Assembly: GCF_029227915.1 (NCBI RefSeq)
Contig: NC_079885.1
Coordinates: 7,690,001-7,754,000, forward strand
Reading direction: 5' to 3'
Source of the DNA: Hydractinia symbiolongicarpus
Taxonomy: Eukaryota > Cnidaria > Hydrozoa > Anthoathecata > Hydractiniidae
Length of the DNA stretch: 64,000 nt
Shown here: one piece after another, positions 26,164 to 38,199 of the stretch
Layout: each line of letters starts with the position of its first letter
Numbering within the stretch: position 1 is the first letter of the stretch
Notes under the pieces: model-generated
What the model saw: only the letters and a program-made list of their open reading frames with translations
Told to the model about the DNA's origin: nothing
Databases searched by the model: none
Position numbers and translations under genes: made by a program

Positions 26164-27853
26164 GTCAGTGAAAGAATTTAAACTTTGTTATGGCTGTTAT
26201 GACGATGAAGCAAAGTTTGTTTGTGGAGGCTGCAAAGAACGATTGTACTGCAGCAAGATATGTCAAAAAATAGATTGGAAACTACAGCACAAGAAAATCT
26301 GTCCTAGAACACCCTTTTACTCAAATGGCATAAAGAGAAATGATGACAAGTCAAATATTGGTGTTGCTAGTTGGGAAAAATATAATTTTATTGTTGCTCA
26401 TAGGAGTCAAAGAACTCTAGAAGAAGTAATAGCATCGGTAAAGTCTTGGCGAGGACCAGTGTTAAATATCCCACCCTATCATAAAGAATACTGTGAGACC
26501 TACCCCGATGAACAAGAACACTTTTTTTCCCTAAGAAAATCTTTTTATTTTGATATGCTTAATCTATTGGAGGAAAAAACAAAAATTAGATGCAAAGAAA
26601 ACTACGAACAACAATTGCCGATTATTCTTCCCAAACTAAGATTTAAATATCCGAAGAAACTTTATCAAATATTTCGAAATGCACCTGTAGCAAAAAAAAG
26701 CTTCGAGTTTGGAAAGACGTATGTTCTCATTGGTTATGTTGACTTACTCGAGTGCATGATGGGAGATTTTATTGGCAATGGTAATAAAGTAAATGTATAT
26801 GGATATGATCAATGTGAAATCAGTGTGGCGCGCTCGTTGGTTATCTACGAAATGATGAAAATGCAGAAAAATGTCGATTCAATTCTGGAAGTTTGGTTTT
26901 CGACAGGGTGGAGTGAAGAGACATTAATTGACTTTCACAGCGCTTGTGAAAATGTGGATACGTCAAGCCAACCTCCGGATGTAAGGGATTTGATAGATCA
27001 TTGGAATACTACTCAACTTTCTCTGGACAATGCAAAAGTAAAATGGAAGCAGAGCTATTTATCGAGGCTATCATTACAAGCAACGGTCAATTTTGTTAGA
27101 AAGCAAGACCGTGTTGAATTTTGCAGATACCAATTGACTGGTCAAATATTCGGTCAGTCGGATTTACATACCAGTGGAAATGTGACAATCTTCTCGCATA
27201 CCCCACCATTTGAAACATACCTCCTTGCCGCAGCGAATTTTTTCAACTCTTTTAGTTTTAAGAGAAAAGATATTCCTTCTGATGGCAATTTTGTTGAATG
27301 TGTGACCCAATACTACAAATCAAAACTTCAGCAATTGTTAAACTTGATAGCAGAAGGGAAAGTAGAATTCATATTTCGTGTGATGGACGTTCAGTTAGAA
27401 CACAAAGAAGCAATAAAACACATTCAATCGTTAAAACCAAATTACATAGATTGGAACAACGTAGGAGAGCATATGGAGAGCGAAACTTTTTTTAAATTGG
27501 CTAAAGCTTGCTCCACAAAAGAAACTATTCATTCCCAACATTTTATGAATTGGTTTTTTCGGTATGACGGAGTACGTGCTGCTGATTTTGATAATTTTGA
27601 GTTCTACATGGGATGGAAGAAACAAATTGTCGACAAGTTGGAAGATTATATTTTTCTAAGGAAAGACAATTATTTCGTCAATAATTTAATAACTTTAGTA
27701 AATGGGATTGCAAACTGGTACATAAGTGAGTTTGTGCAGTATCATTACGACGTAAAAGAAAAAATCGAGATTATTAAACTCGATTATCCGGAAATATGCA
27801 ACCCCTTACTCCGTATGGGATATATATTCCATGTAACTTTTCGATTTAAATAA
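26164..27853 (+). CDS. MYND zinc-finger protein, terminal exon
   Basis: One open stretch of about 560 codons ends at TAA 27851-27853. Near its start is a complete MYND finger: C-x2-C-x8-C-x2-C-x5-C-x3-C-x8-H-x3-C (from LCYGC to HKKIC). MYND fingers mediate protein-protein contacts, often with proline-rich partners. The remaining 500 residues match no domain I can name with confidence; they may correspond to the large domain that follows MYND in the ZMYND15/MSS51-like group. The open frame has no ATG before the finger (next Met about 100 residues downstream). It begins after a good acceptor (CGATTTAG at 26156-26163), so I place the exon start at 26164 and infer an unseen upstream coding exon. 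Confidence 0.75.
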
Positions 27854-28017
27854 TAACAAACACGAAATATTTTTTGGCAACTAGACGAAAAAATCATAAA
27901 ATACTAAAATTATGAAAAGAAAAACAAAAAACAGAACATAGCTAATAATAGCCAAATTTTGAAAAAAAATTATTTGTAGCGAAAAATAGTTTTATAGTAA
28001 GGACTTGAGACAACTTC
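27854..28017. other. 3' flank of the MYND gene
   Basis: Non-coding and A rich. No clear AATAAA was noted. Confidence 0.5.
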
Positions 28018-28023
28018 TTATAA

Positions 28024-28389
28024 CAGGGTTTCCACTCTATTTTCAAAACAAAATTTGAGAAGATTTGAGGACTTTTAAGGAGATTTTTGTGATTCTCGAG
28101 GAGCTTTTGTTAACAAAATTGAGGAGATTTAAGGAGAAAAACTTGCACTTGCAAAAATGAAGGAACACACAGACTGGCATCTCAATATTTTCTTACAAAA
28201 GATAACTGAGAAACTTTGCTTTAAATACAAACAAAACAAGAAAAAAGCAATGTTTGCAGGCCACAAGTTGTGGTTATTCAAAATATAAAATGTAAAAACT
28301 AGCATACATAAAAAATAACCATATGTCAAATTTCCAAAAAATTGAGGATTTGAGGATTTGAGGAGTTATAAGGAGGCGTGGGGATCCTG
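28024..28389. mobile_element. 366-bp MITE with CAGG termini (hAT-like)
   Basis: The left end is CAGGGTTTCCACTC, and the right end read in reverse is CAGGATCCCCACGCC. TTATAA directly flanks both sides (28018-28023 and 28390-28395), a candidate 6-bp target duplication, though TTATAA is itself palindromic. The interior is a degenerate GAGGATTTGAGGA repeat with no coding capacity. CAGG-type ends are common in hAT elements, which normally give 8-bp duplications, so the superfamily is uncertain. Confidence 0.6.
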
Positions 28390-28395
28390 TTATAA

Positions 28396-30383
28396 AGAAT
28401 ACTTGTTCATTCTTCATAATGATTAAAAACAATTACAACACTTATTGGTAAAGCAAAAAGAGAAAATGGTTTTCCCCTCCCTGTAAATAGATAACCATTT
28501 AAACAAGCGTCTGTTTCTAAAATTTTAAGCCGAAGAAATGACGCGCTTGTTGTTGAATGACTCTTTTTAAAATACTTCGCTTATAAAAAGGTAACATTAA
28601 GCAGATATTCAGCAAGATAAAATCGGATATCCGTTATTATTTAGTCGAGCGTGTGATATTCGGCGACGCGACTCGAATATTAACAAAGCGCTGAATAAGT
28701 GTTTTATCGTGCACCATTGGAAGGGAATGGGTTGTTTGTTTTGTTTTTGTCTTTTTCGTTCTTCTTGTTTCTTGTTGTTCTAAAACATTCGCACTTCAGT
28801 TATTTTCAGCTCTCCATCTGATTGCTTATCTTTTGTGTGCTACTATCGAGAACAATAAAAGACGGAGTGCGATATATTATATCCTGTGTTTAATAACTTT
28901 TTTATTTTTAATTAACTCTCCAACTGATTGACTTGCATGTAATTTTATAAATGAACTATATATATAAACGAAATATAAGTGCCGGAGAAACTGTCGAATA
29001 TCTCAAGCAAATATTTGATATTGGATATCTGCACGAATATCCCAAAATATTCCGTCAGACGCTCCCGCCTGAAGTGCATGATAAAAGCAACCATCTCGAA
29101 TTATTTGTATATTATGTCGGATTGAAAATATTTTGTAAATTTTTACTATACACTTTTCTAAGTTTTTTCATATGTAAACACAATTATACGATTAGTTTTT
29201 TAGAATATACAATTTTTATTTTCTATAAAAGATACTTATTTGTCTGAGCGCTTGAAACTTTTAACTAGGAAACTAATTCCTATGCAAGAAAAACGCCTCC
29301 GTGTTGCCCATCTTTGAGTGGACTTTAACACATTGACAAGCTAGGTGTTCGCCTTTGGCAATAATTCAACAAGGAATATCTCCCAAATATTTGTTTTTAT
29401 TATGTTTTATTAGTGATTTTCACGAACCCTTGTTTAAGTTTTACAGATAAATAAAATTCACGTGACTTGAAGTAAAAAAAACAAAGCAATAAGCAGTTTA
29501 TCAACGACGAGTTCAGGAGTTGATTTTAAACTGTTATGACAATCAGAGTGCGTTGAAAAGCGGTGGCTTCCAGGGCATCTTCCTGGACTTGTTTAGGGAC
29601 TCACAATGCCCCCAAAAACATCAGTTGTTTTTCATTTTGCCATTCCTTTTGTTAGTTACACAAATAAGGAGTGCCTTAAGGGCTCTCTGTTTATACTTAC
29701 TGCTAAAGCACAAATTAAAAACAAACAAAAATATTTCTATCCACACTACAAATCATGCTTTAAAGTTACTGCATGCTTTGTTATAAAAACATTCCAGCTC
29801 AGATTGGGTAAGTGTTTTACTTATTTTTTTTTATTACAAAAACTCTTATTCGCTTCCTTCTAAAAAAAATATAATTGGCAAAATTAAAATAATTTATTGT
29901 GTATTTTTTAAAGAAAAAGCTTCGTGTATTTTTACATTTTTTAAATAAAGTGTTTTTTAAAAATACATATGGTAAAATAAATAAAAATAATTATTTACTA
30001 TTATTTGTTTAGTGTACGAAGTAACTATGGCTGAGTACGTTTTAAATATGCCTTAAAATGTCTCCTAATATCTCAGCCTGTGTGAACCCAAGTGTTATTT
30101 GATTTGTTTAACTACAACATGTCAAATAAAATCTCTATATATAGTTACATAAATAAATAGCTAAATCGGCTTGCATAGTGTCGCCAAAGATTGACATAAA
30201 ATATAAAAAATAAACAGTTTACAACATATCAAACATTGCATAGTGCCGCTGGCAAAACTAAATATCCGAAAGTTAAAAAAAGAAATGTTTGCAAAGAGGA
30301 AATTAAACGTTTTTCGGTGTATTTCATACGGCCTCACAAGAGTTAACAGAAAATATTGAAAAATACGGTTTGAGTCATAACAA
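28396..30383. other. Intergenic DNA, nothing recognised
   Basis: Several frames of 85-98 codons (28951-29247, 29520-29863) lack recognisable motifs or gene-like composition. I do not call them. Confidence 0.5.
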
Positions 30384-30387
30384 TTAA

Positions 30388-31084
30388 GCCAAGGGGACAC
30401 GAGACAATCTTTTCAAGCAATGGTAACAAATTTAATTTGTTACTATCGCACAAAAAATTTGTTGTGTCGCCAAATCTATACAAATGCAACATATCTATAA
30501 AAAACGCCCTTTTTATTGACTTTTGATCATTTAGCAAAATTGCTGCATTGTGATTGGTCGCGCGTAAAAGTGTTGCATTAGAATTGTTGAAGCAAGTGGC
30601 GAGACGGAGAATATTTATACGCTTAACTTTCTTTGTTGTTGCTGGTAACAAGATATAAAATCAGATCGATTTAATTTTGTATCTTGATACTGGCAACAAA
30701 AATAATGTTGCGAGCAACAAAAATAATGTTGGGAGCAAAAAAAATAATGTTGCGAGCAACAAAAATAATGTTGCGAGTAACAAAAATAATGTTGCGAGTA
30801 ACAAAAATAATGTTGCGAGTAACAAAAATAATGTTGCGAGTAACAAAAATAATGTTGCGAGTAACAAAAATAATGTTGCGAGTAACAAAAATAATGTTGC
30901 GAGTAACAAAAATAATGTTGCGAGTAACAAAAATAATGTTGCGAGTAACAAAAATAATGTTGCGAGTAACAAAAATAATGTTGCGAGTAACAAAAAGCTT
31001 ATCTTGCGACACAAGTTAACAGTTTTAGGCGATAGTAATTAACATAAATTTGTTATTAAAAATATTGTCTCGTGTCCCGTGGCT
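30388..31084. mobile_element. TTAA-flanked non-autonomous DNA transposon with internal minisatellite
   Basis: TTAA lies on both sides (30384-30387 and 31085-31088). The ends are imperfect inverted repeats: left GCCAAGGGGACACGAGACAAT, right (reversed) AGCCACGGGACACGAGACAAT. The inverted similarity continues inward through TAACAAATTT and ACTATCGC to TTGTGTCGC. TTAA duplication is typical of piggyBac and Kolobok families. No transposase is present. The centre is filled by a 21-bp tandem repeat. Confidence 0.7.
30692..30997. repeat. 21-bp minisatellite, about 14.5 copies
   Basis: The unit is AACAAAAATAATGTTGCGAGT. Because 21 is a multiple of three, long frames stay open on both strands (NKNNVAS and similar). 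These are artefacts. The first three units differ (GAGC for GAGT), and the rest are identical, suggesting recent expansion from the right side. Confidence 0.95.
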
Positions 31085-31088
31085 TTAA

Positions 31089-32081
31089 ACAATAATTGGC
31101 CTTCAGTTTATTCTATGCCACTTTTTTTCAAATATGTTTATCATAAATTTTTATTTCAAAAATTTTATTTCATAAATTCTTATTTCAATCTATTGCAGAC
31201 CGTCGAATACTTAACAAAAAATTGCAAAATTAAAATATTTTCTTATAACGCCATTGTGTGTTCTTTTATTGCTTTATTGTGAATATCTAAAGTCTCCTCT
31301 TCGGGTTTAAAATAAGATTGTTCGTTCATGACCATTTTTAAAAAATTAGAAGGGATTTATATCCTTGTTAGGTTACATCAGCATAGAAAATATGAAAATC
31401 CAAATATCTTGTACTGCTAACCATGAAATTCCTTTCGTCAAGACTCTAAATTTTGTAAAAATTCGAAAAAATATTGAAATCTGACACATTAATTTTCCAT
31501 CTTGACTACTGTCAAATGTCGCACTTTTTTGAGAATGGCTCACATGGCTTTCTTAAATATTTAGTTCTAAATCAACAAAAGTCAGTAAAAGTCAGTTTTT
31601 TCGGTTACACAAAAATCTGTTCTTTCAACAATTTTCGTATTGGCTTTACCCATAAAATCTTACACAAATTTTAATCTCGTACAGCAGTCCGTCAAAGCGT
31701 TTATATATAATATACAAAAAATAAAAGCTTAAAAGGTGTAAGATTTAATAACATGGTTTTCTCTGTATTGCATACGGTACGGTGTCCTCACATTAAAGCA
31801 ACAACAATATATCTATGCAGTCCATTTTGCGCCCCTTATTCACAAAATGTTTACCAATTTTAAAACAAATTATTCGCCAACTTAATTCAGTTTTTTTGGT
31901 CTGTTGCAAAGTTTAACCAAAATGTAGACAAATCTAAAAATTTCAGAATTTAATTATTTTAGTACATTACATATATGCTCTCTAAAAGAATATTTTATCC
32001 AAAATGTCAGAGGAAAAAGTCTGCGAGAATTAATTCTAAACCAACAAAAATCCGTTATCTATATAATAAAACGCTTGTGTA
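31089..32081. other. Intergenic DNA, nothing recognised
   Basis: A+T rich with no supported genes or repeats. Confidence 0.55.
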
Positions 32082-32083
32082 CA

Positions 32084-34238
32084 GGGGCGGATCCAACATT
32101 TTTAACATGTCAGTCACATTTTTTGCAAAGCAAAAAAAGCGCAGCAATTTGCTCCGCCCAGAACAGCTAGGCGTCATGGGGGGGTGATGTAAGCCCCCCA
32201 TGGCGGGTCCGAGGTACAGCCCCGGAAACTTTCGTTATTTTAAGCCTCTACGCATTATACACGGCTTAAATAATGTCCAAATTATTAGCTTTGTTTAGAG
32301 ACGTTTTTTGCTCTAAAGTTTTGAATGGACAAGAAAATAACAAACCATCTTTAAAAAGGGTTTCAAAAAAGTGTATGAAAATTAAAAACAAGAGTTTAAA
32401 TTCAAATATTTTAAGACTGTTTCACCCAATATCAGGGCTCGTCAGCATGTCTAGGAAATGGCTAATAACGTAATGTTAGCTATTCTAGACATGGACAGTC
32501 TGCTATATGCTAAAGTAGGCTTAACTAGGGGAAGCCGAATTGTTTTAACCAGAATTACAAAAATGGTTGGCTTTAAAATTATCATCACATCCTTCATCAA
32601 CACCTTGCAGACAAAACAGAATATGAGCTTGAGCATAAGTATTTTTAGCATTTAATGATGTAAATACAGGTTTAACTTTGCACTTTGCACCACAGGTAGA
32701 GGAAATAGGAAATTTAGTTTTTGGTTTTTGATGTATCTGTACAGTCTGCAGCCACAGCATAATTTTTCTTACCACTGGGAAATTAAAGTATTTGGCGAAA
32801 GGTGGCAAAAATGTTCTGTGTTTAGAGTACTAACCATGCTACCGCAACTAGTCTATCAAAACAAACTAAACCAAGCCTGATAGTACAAGTAAAAACAGCT
32901 TCATTCCCATCAATTATATTGTGTTACACCAGTTTAATTTTGCAGAGCGTCATCATCATATGTAGGATGGAATAGATAAATGACTCACCTTGATGTTCTT
33001 CTTAGCAAGAAAGTAAAACAGAATTCCTACTATATATATACCTCAGGGTAAAGGAAAAACCCTAATGATGGAATTTTGCAGCACGTCAACAAGTGTATTG
33101 TTACCAACATGTAGCTAGGACATGTAGCTGTACAAACAAATCTCCAGTGACTTTAAGAGCTAAAAATAATTATCCCAGGAAATAGTAAATTTTCAAAACT
33201 AACTTCTGTATTATACAACATGTTGAATGTAGCACCACAGAATAAAACATATATGCACCCTTTTATCACTTAAACCGTAGTCGTAATCATGATTAAGCTT
33301 TTGCACCAACATAATTTAAGTTGAACATTCCGGTACTTTACAATTTCTTTGGACTGGTTAAAAAATTTGGGCTTAAACTAGTTTTATCAATTCCTATCTG
33401 ACTTATTTCAATCAGAAAAATTGCTTTTAATGTTTTTTGTACTTGTATCTGTGTTAAAACAGATATGCTGTAAAAAATGCCTTATCGGCGTCCGAGAAAA
33501 TGCCTAAATTAAAAAACTTAAAAACTACAATGATAGGTCAATGTATATTGCTCTCTTTTTCATCGATCTGGTCTATCAAGTTTTAAGCCATTGTTTTAAT
33601 TTTCGCACAAGTTAATGGACTTTTACCATTAGCTTTTTATGCTACCCACATAAAATTGCCACTTTGACTAATTGGTTAGGAATTATTAATTTTTTCAAAA
33701 AATTCACAGACTTGTACTAATATTAAATTTCCTCAGATGATATATCCTATTAGTAAGCTATTAACATCTGCAGGAAGTTATTATCAGTCTACGTGTGCTC
33801 TGGGTCTATTTCGTGAAAATTAAAAATTAAGTATAAAAAGAATTTTTCATATGAAAGTTAGGTGGTGCCTAATTGCTTTCGTTTGGTCGGAAATTCAAAT
33901 TACACGGCATCGGTTATAAAAAAATTCAATGATTATTGAAAAATACATGCTGTGTCACATTTCGAATGCCGTAAGTATGGGTCAAAGTCGTCAGTTTTTG
34001 TAAACCAATCAGAAAACGTTATTTCGGCCGGCAAGCCAATCACATTGCATGAAAATTCTTTGGATGTCAGTCGCTTTTTGCCGTATCCATCAACTCAGTC
34101 ACACACAAAAAAGGTCCGTAAAATAAAGGTCAACGGTCGCAGGGACTGCAGGATCACAGTAGCCTATTATTTTTTACGATTCTTAGTAAAAATTATGTCA
34201 GTCGAGTGACGGCGCTGACATACACTGGATCCGCCTCT
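32084..34238. mobile_element. Possible hAT-like element bounded by CAGNGGCGGATCC ends
   Basis: CAGGGGCGGATCCAAC begins near 32084. In reverse, CAGAGGCGGATCCAG ends near 34238. Both are followed inward by a TGTCAG...GTCAC block. This is the style of hAT terminal repeats. The flanking 8-mers do not match, so the two ends may belong to different copies or a rearranged element. No transposase frame is visible between them. Confidence 0.35.
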
Positions 34239-34738
34239 GGTGAGTCCACGACACGTGAGTCCACGACACGCAAAGTACGGGTCACTTTTTTATGACGTGG
34301 CGTTACGCTAAAATTTACTAAGTTAAAAAAAACGCAAATCAGGAGGTTATCATTTAAACATTTAACTCTTTTTTCTTATTAGTTTAAAAAATAAAACTCT
34401 TTTGTTGTTTTATTAATACTATTCTTTTATTTTAAAACGTTTTGACTTGTTTCGTTTTTTTGTTTTAAAAGCCTTACGGGTTGGTTAAAGATAAATTAAT
34501 TAAATTTTACCCCCGGTTTATTATGTGCGTGCCGTATCTAACGGAAGCAAGTTGTTTATCAACTGAAAAAAGAAAAGCGCAGCGAAGAAGGTTGTCTCTT
34601 TTTTAAAGTAATCCTGGAAAAAGTTATTTCAAACAATGTTTACTCATCATAAGGTTAGATTAAAGTTTATACTTGTTTTTCTATATTTTCAATTTTTGTG
34701 TTCTGGGACCGAGGTTGCTTCCTTTTATAGAAAATCTA

Positions 34739-35640
34739 TCGGATTCGAATATGAATGTAATTCGAACCTCAAATATAAAAAAACAAAAATGTTGTTGCAG
34801 AGCGGCTTTTGTTGTTGAGCGAGTATAAAAAGTTTATGTTGTTGTCAGAAATATTTGTTACAAAGAAGAAAAACGTACGATGATATAACGTCAAAAAAAA
34901 AACTGATTGGAAATGTATCAGACAATTGTAGCTAGCTATACATTTTCAATTTGGTTTTTTTTTGGTATGAAGCGAAGTTTAGCAATCGAAGTAAAAAACT
35001 GATTGGACTTTTATTCAGAGAACATTAACTACTACTGAAAAAGCGAAAGAAAACCAGGTGTGTTGTTTAGATTATCTGATAGAGAAATAAATTTAGGTGA
35101 ATAACGTTTTTAAGTTGTTTACACGCTTCCAGATAAATTTTCCCTTAAATATGAAGCTAAATTTTTTTTGTCTTCAGCCTGAACATATTTTTTTATAAGA
35201 ATGCACTCAGGGTCAGTTAAAGATATCTTAAAATATGTCTAACCTCAACTGTTTTAAATAAATATAAAAGAATTTGCCAATAGCTATAGCAACTTATTGC
35301 AAGCCTTATTTTATTAAGGTATTATATATTTTCAAGACATAGACATGCTAAGAATATAATTAAGAATAACGAGGATAGTGTTCGTCAAGAAAGTTAAGAA
35401 CATTTTTTGTAAGACTATATATACTTTAAACAATGGGTCATAAGTTCAGAATACATTAAGAAATTGTCTAATTTTGATTGTTTGTTCTAAATATAAAAAA
35501 AATTGCCAATACCTATATAATAGCTATATAAAATTTTATATGATGCACAAATTTAATAGAAGTTTACTTTTTCATTGCGTATATATCTCACAAACTGAAC
35601 CTTTTTCTCTCCAAAGCAATGGGCAAGTACACCAGGGAAA
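34739..35640. repeat. Dispersed repeat, copy 1 (uninterrupted)
   Basis: This shares long blocks with 35735-36121 (ACTGATTGGAAATGT, AAGTTTAG, AAAAAACTGATTGG, GTTTAGATTAT) and with 37762-38105 (AATGGGTCA, AATAGAAGTTTACTTTT, AAGCAATGGGC). Order is preserved: the part matching 35735-36121 is followed by the part matching 37762-38105. It therefore represents the repeat without the Harbinger insertion. Confidence 0.75.
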
Positions 35641-36304
35641 ATTAGAAACATGAAGGCTGAAATGAAAAAAAAAAAAAACTGTGTTCTATGTTTTTATTTT
35701 GCACCCATCATATGGACTCGATGAGAGATTCAGTGGATTCTTCGAATCTGAAATGTAAAAAACAAAAATGTTGTGTTGTTGTCGAACGAAGGAGTTAGTT
35801 AGAAATATTTCTAACGTACGATAACATCACAAAGATAACTGATTGGAAATGTTTCAGGCAATTGTATGCATCTTCAATTCGCTCTCTTTGGGATGAAACG
35901 AAGTTTAGTATTCGAAGTAAAAAACTGATTGGCGTTTTATTAGGAGAATGCTAGCAAGCTACCTACTGAGAGGTAACAGAAAAAACAGGTGCGATGTTTA
36001 GATTATTTAGTAGAGAAATGAACTTGTGTGTATAAGGAGTTTCTGGCCGTTTCTTTCAGAGCTAAATTTTCCCTTAAATATTAACTTTCTCTTTGTGTCT
36101 TGAGCTGAAAAATGTTTTCTTTAAGGGGCTATTTCTTTCATACCTGAGATTCAGATCTGTATGCTCCAACTGCTCCGGCGACCAAAGAAACAACACAGAA
36201 CCGAATCCAAGTGCTCCGACATTTTTATGTGGTTTAAAAATATAGCTTATATTTTTGCATACATTTTGCATAATTAAGAAACCACGGCTCATTTGTAAAC
36301 AAAT

Positions 36305-36487
36305 ATGGCTGTTTCAAAAGCGAAAGCGCTAGCGCTTTTAGCCTTCAGCAAATTAGAAAATGAAGAAGATAAAAGAAATGCGGAGGATATCACTGAATTA
36401 ATTTTGCCATTGGTTGCTTTAATTAGTTCTACCGACCCAAATAAAACGGCTATTTTTATAACCACAAATACAAAAAAACATTATTAA
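36305..36487 (+). pseudogene. Possible N-terminal remnant of Harbinger transposase
   Basis: A 60-codon frame starts with ATG in good context (AATATGGCTG) just inside the left end and reads MAVSKAKALALLAFSKLENE onward. Its position, convergent to the Myb-like gene, is where the nuclease gene would start. I see no catalytic motif; this assignment is inference from position. Confidence 0.3.
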
Positions 36488-36531
36488 GGCATACAACTAA
36501 AAACAAACAATTAACAAAGTCAAAAAGTTAT

Positions 36532-37394
36532 TTAAAGTTTTTCAATTAGCATTTTAAATAAATCCATTTTTTCCCGATGTTGTTCGTCTCGCTTATTTTC
36601 AAGTGCTTTTTCTTTTTCATCTTTCTTAACTTGGTACGTCTCAAGCCACGTTAAAATTGAGTTGGTGGATTGAAACGTACTTCCTTTTCCTTTTTTTTTC
36701 TTTTCTGACCACGCCAACTTCAACATCTTCCTCTTCCCGTTCACTTACACTGTTATCAGCTTCTTCCTCATCGACTTCATTTTTTCTTTGAACATTACCC
36801 ATACCCGAGGAACTAACGGTGCACATGGGCTTGACGTTTGGCCGATAACCGTAAACATTTTTTAGTTCCTCATAAAATTGGCAACTTTTTTTATCATTTC
36901 CTGATTTATTATTATGGTCGATTGTTTTCCTATATATTTTGGTAATAGTTTTCCATCTTGAGTTGCATTGTTGCCAAAATGGAAAATTTGTATATTTTAA
37001 CTTTAACAATTCCTTTTTAACTTCGTGCGCTATAATTTGCCATACTTCTTTTGCTTTATACTTTAAATTTGTCGACGGATTTCTCATACTCTGCAATTAA
37101 GATATTGGTTGCCTCTTGTTTCCAATAAATTGGAGTAGGTTCATCCTCCACTGTTGTACAAGTAGTTGATGGCACGCTTTGGTCAACTATTTCACCTGTT
37201 TTATTTTTCTTGTTTTTGTTACTTTTTTTATCCACCCCGTTTAATTTAAAAGTCATTTTAAATTTTTTTTTCGATGGAGACGACTGACGTATGGCGCTTG
37301 CATCTATCGTAGATAATTCTCCTGTTTCATCATTTCCTCCCCATATATTCTGTAAATATAAACCGTAATCTTCGCAAGAAGTGTTAAATGACAT
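36532..37394 (-). pseudogene. Harbinger Myb/SANT-like DNA-binding protein, frameshifted
   Basis: The gene probably starts at the ATG at 37392-37394 (MSFNTSCEDYG). It has a basic linker, then a trihelix/Myb-like domain split by a frameshift: ATNILIAEYEKSVDKF in one frame (to about 37060), continuing in another as EVWQIIAHEVKKELLK...CNSRWKTITKIYRK with the conserved tryptophans. A second shift near 36740 separates an acidic stretch from a C-terminal coiled coil (EKALENKRDEQHREKMDLFK) ending at 36532. Harbinger elements encode such a protein to bind the ends and import the nuclease. Two frameshifts mean this copy is dead unless the sequence has errors. Confidence 0.7.
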
Positions 37395-38199
37395 CGCGCT
37401 TTCACTTTTAATCAAGTTGTGTTTACATTTGAAGCTGTCCTGTTTGTTTATTTTTGCGTATAATTAAGTTCCGTCTCCCGTGGTTTTTTAATTTATGTAA
37501 AGTATTCAAAATGGTTTTTCACTGCAAGAGTTTCACTAGCGAAAAAATGTGCGCCAAAGAAATGTGTTTTAGGAGCAAGAAGGCTTTGACAGTAGTAAGT
37601 CAAATTATTAGTTTGGAGTGCTCTAAATGCTCCAAGTGAACTGCTCCTCGAGGAGTTCATCCAGATTCGATTCTGAATGCCCCAAATTACCAAAGAAATG
37701 ATAGTTGGAGCAGTTGGAGCATTCAGAACCGATTCTTGTGTGCAAAAGAAATAGCCCCTAAGCACTTATTTTGGAAGTACATACTCTGAAAAATGGGTCA
37801 GAAGTTTAGAATATCCTAAAAATATGTCTAAGCTTAATAGTTTGTTTTAAATATGAACATTTGTATGACGCACAAAATTGATTAGAAGTTTACTTTTTTT
37901 ATTGTATATCAAACGAACTGAACTTTTTTTGTCCAAGCAATGGGCCGTTACATGCAGTAGAATTGCCATTAGCTAGCTATAGTAACTTATAGCATGCTTT
38001 TTTCTTATTAAGTTATTATATATTTTCAGGCTACAGTCATGTTAAGAACATATTGAGAAAAATGAGGCTAGCATTTGTCAAAGAAGTTTAGAACATCGAG
38101 GCTGAAACTAAAACACACTTTTCTTATAAAAACAGCGTGTATATCCTAGCAAAGAATTTACATAAACTGTAAAAGGTAATTTTTCCGTTGTTACTGTTT

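Larger units (their letters stand above)
36125..37758. mobile_element. PIF/Harbinger derivative with Myb-like gene
   Basis: The terminal inverted repeats begin GGGGCTATTTCTTT at both ends and continue as related sequence inward (GCTCCAACTGCTCC occurs on both sides). The 3-bp target duplication TAA is at 36122-36124 and 37759-37761, as PIF/Harbinger prefers (TWA). The element keeps the Myb/SANT-type DNA-binding gene but not the DDE nuclease gene. It is an internally deleted, non-autonomous copy. Confidence 0.85.
35735..38105. repeat. Dispersed repeat, copy 2 (split by Harbinger element)
   Basis: The left part (35735-36124) and right part (37759-38105) align in order to copy 1 and are separated by the 1634-bp Harbinger derivative. 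The matching empty position in copy 1 is near TTTATAAGAATGCACTC at 35192-35208. Confidence 0.75.

Noticed and set aside
29520-29863. Overlapping frames of 85-88 codons as a small gene
   Set aside because: Hydrophobic A+T-driven composition with no motif, and two frames are equally open.
30661-31042. Repeat-protein frames on both strands (NKNNVAS, ATLFLLL)
   Set aside because: They are by-products of a 21-bp minisatellite inside a transposon.
32084-34238. Complete hAT element with 8-bp target duplication
   Set aside because: The end motifs match, but the flanking 8-mers differ. Kept only as a low-confidence feature.
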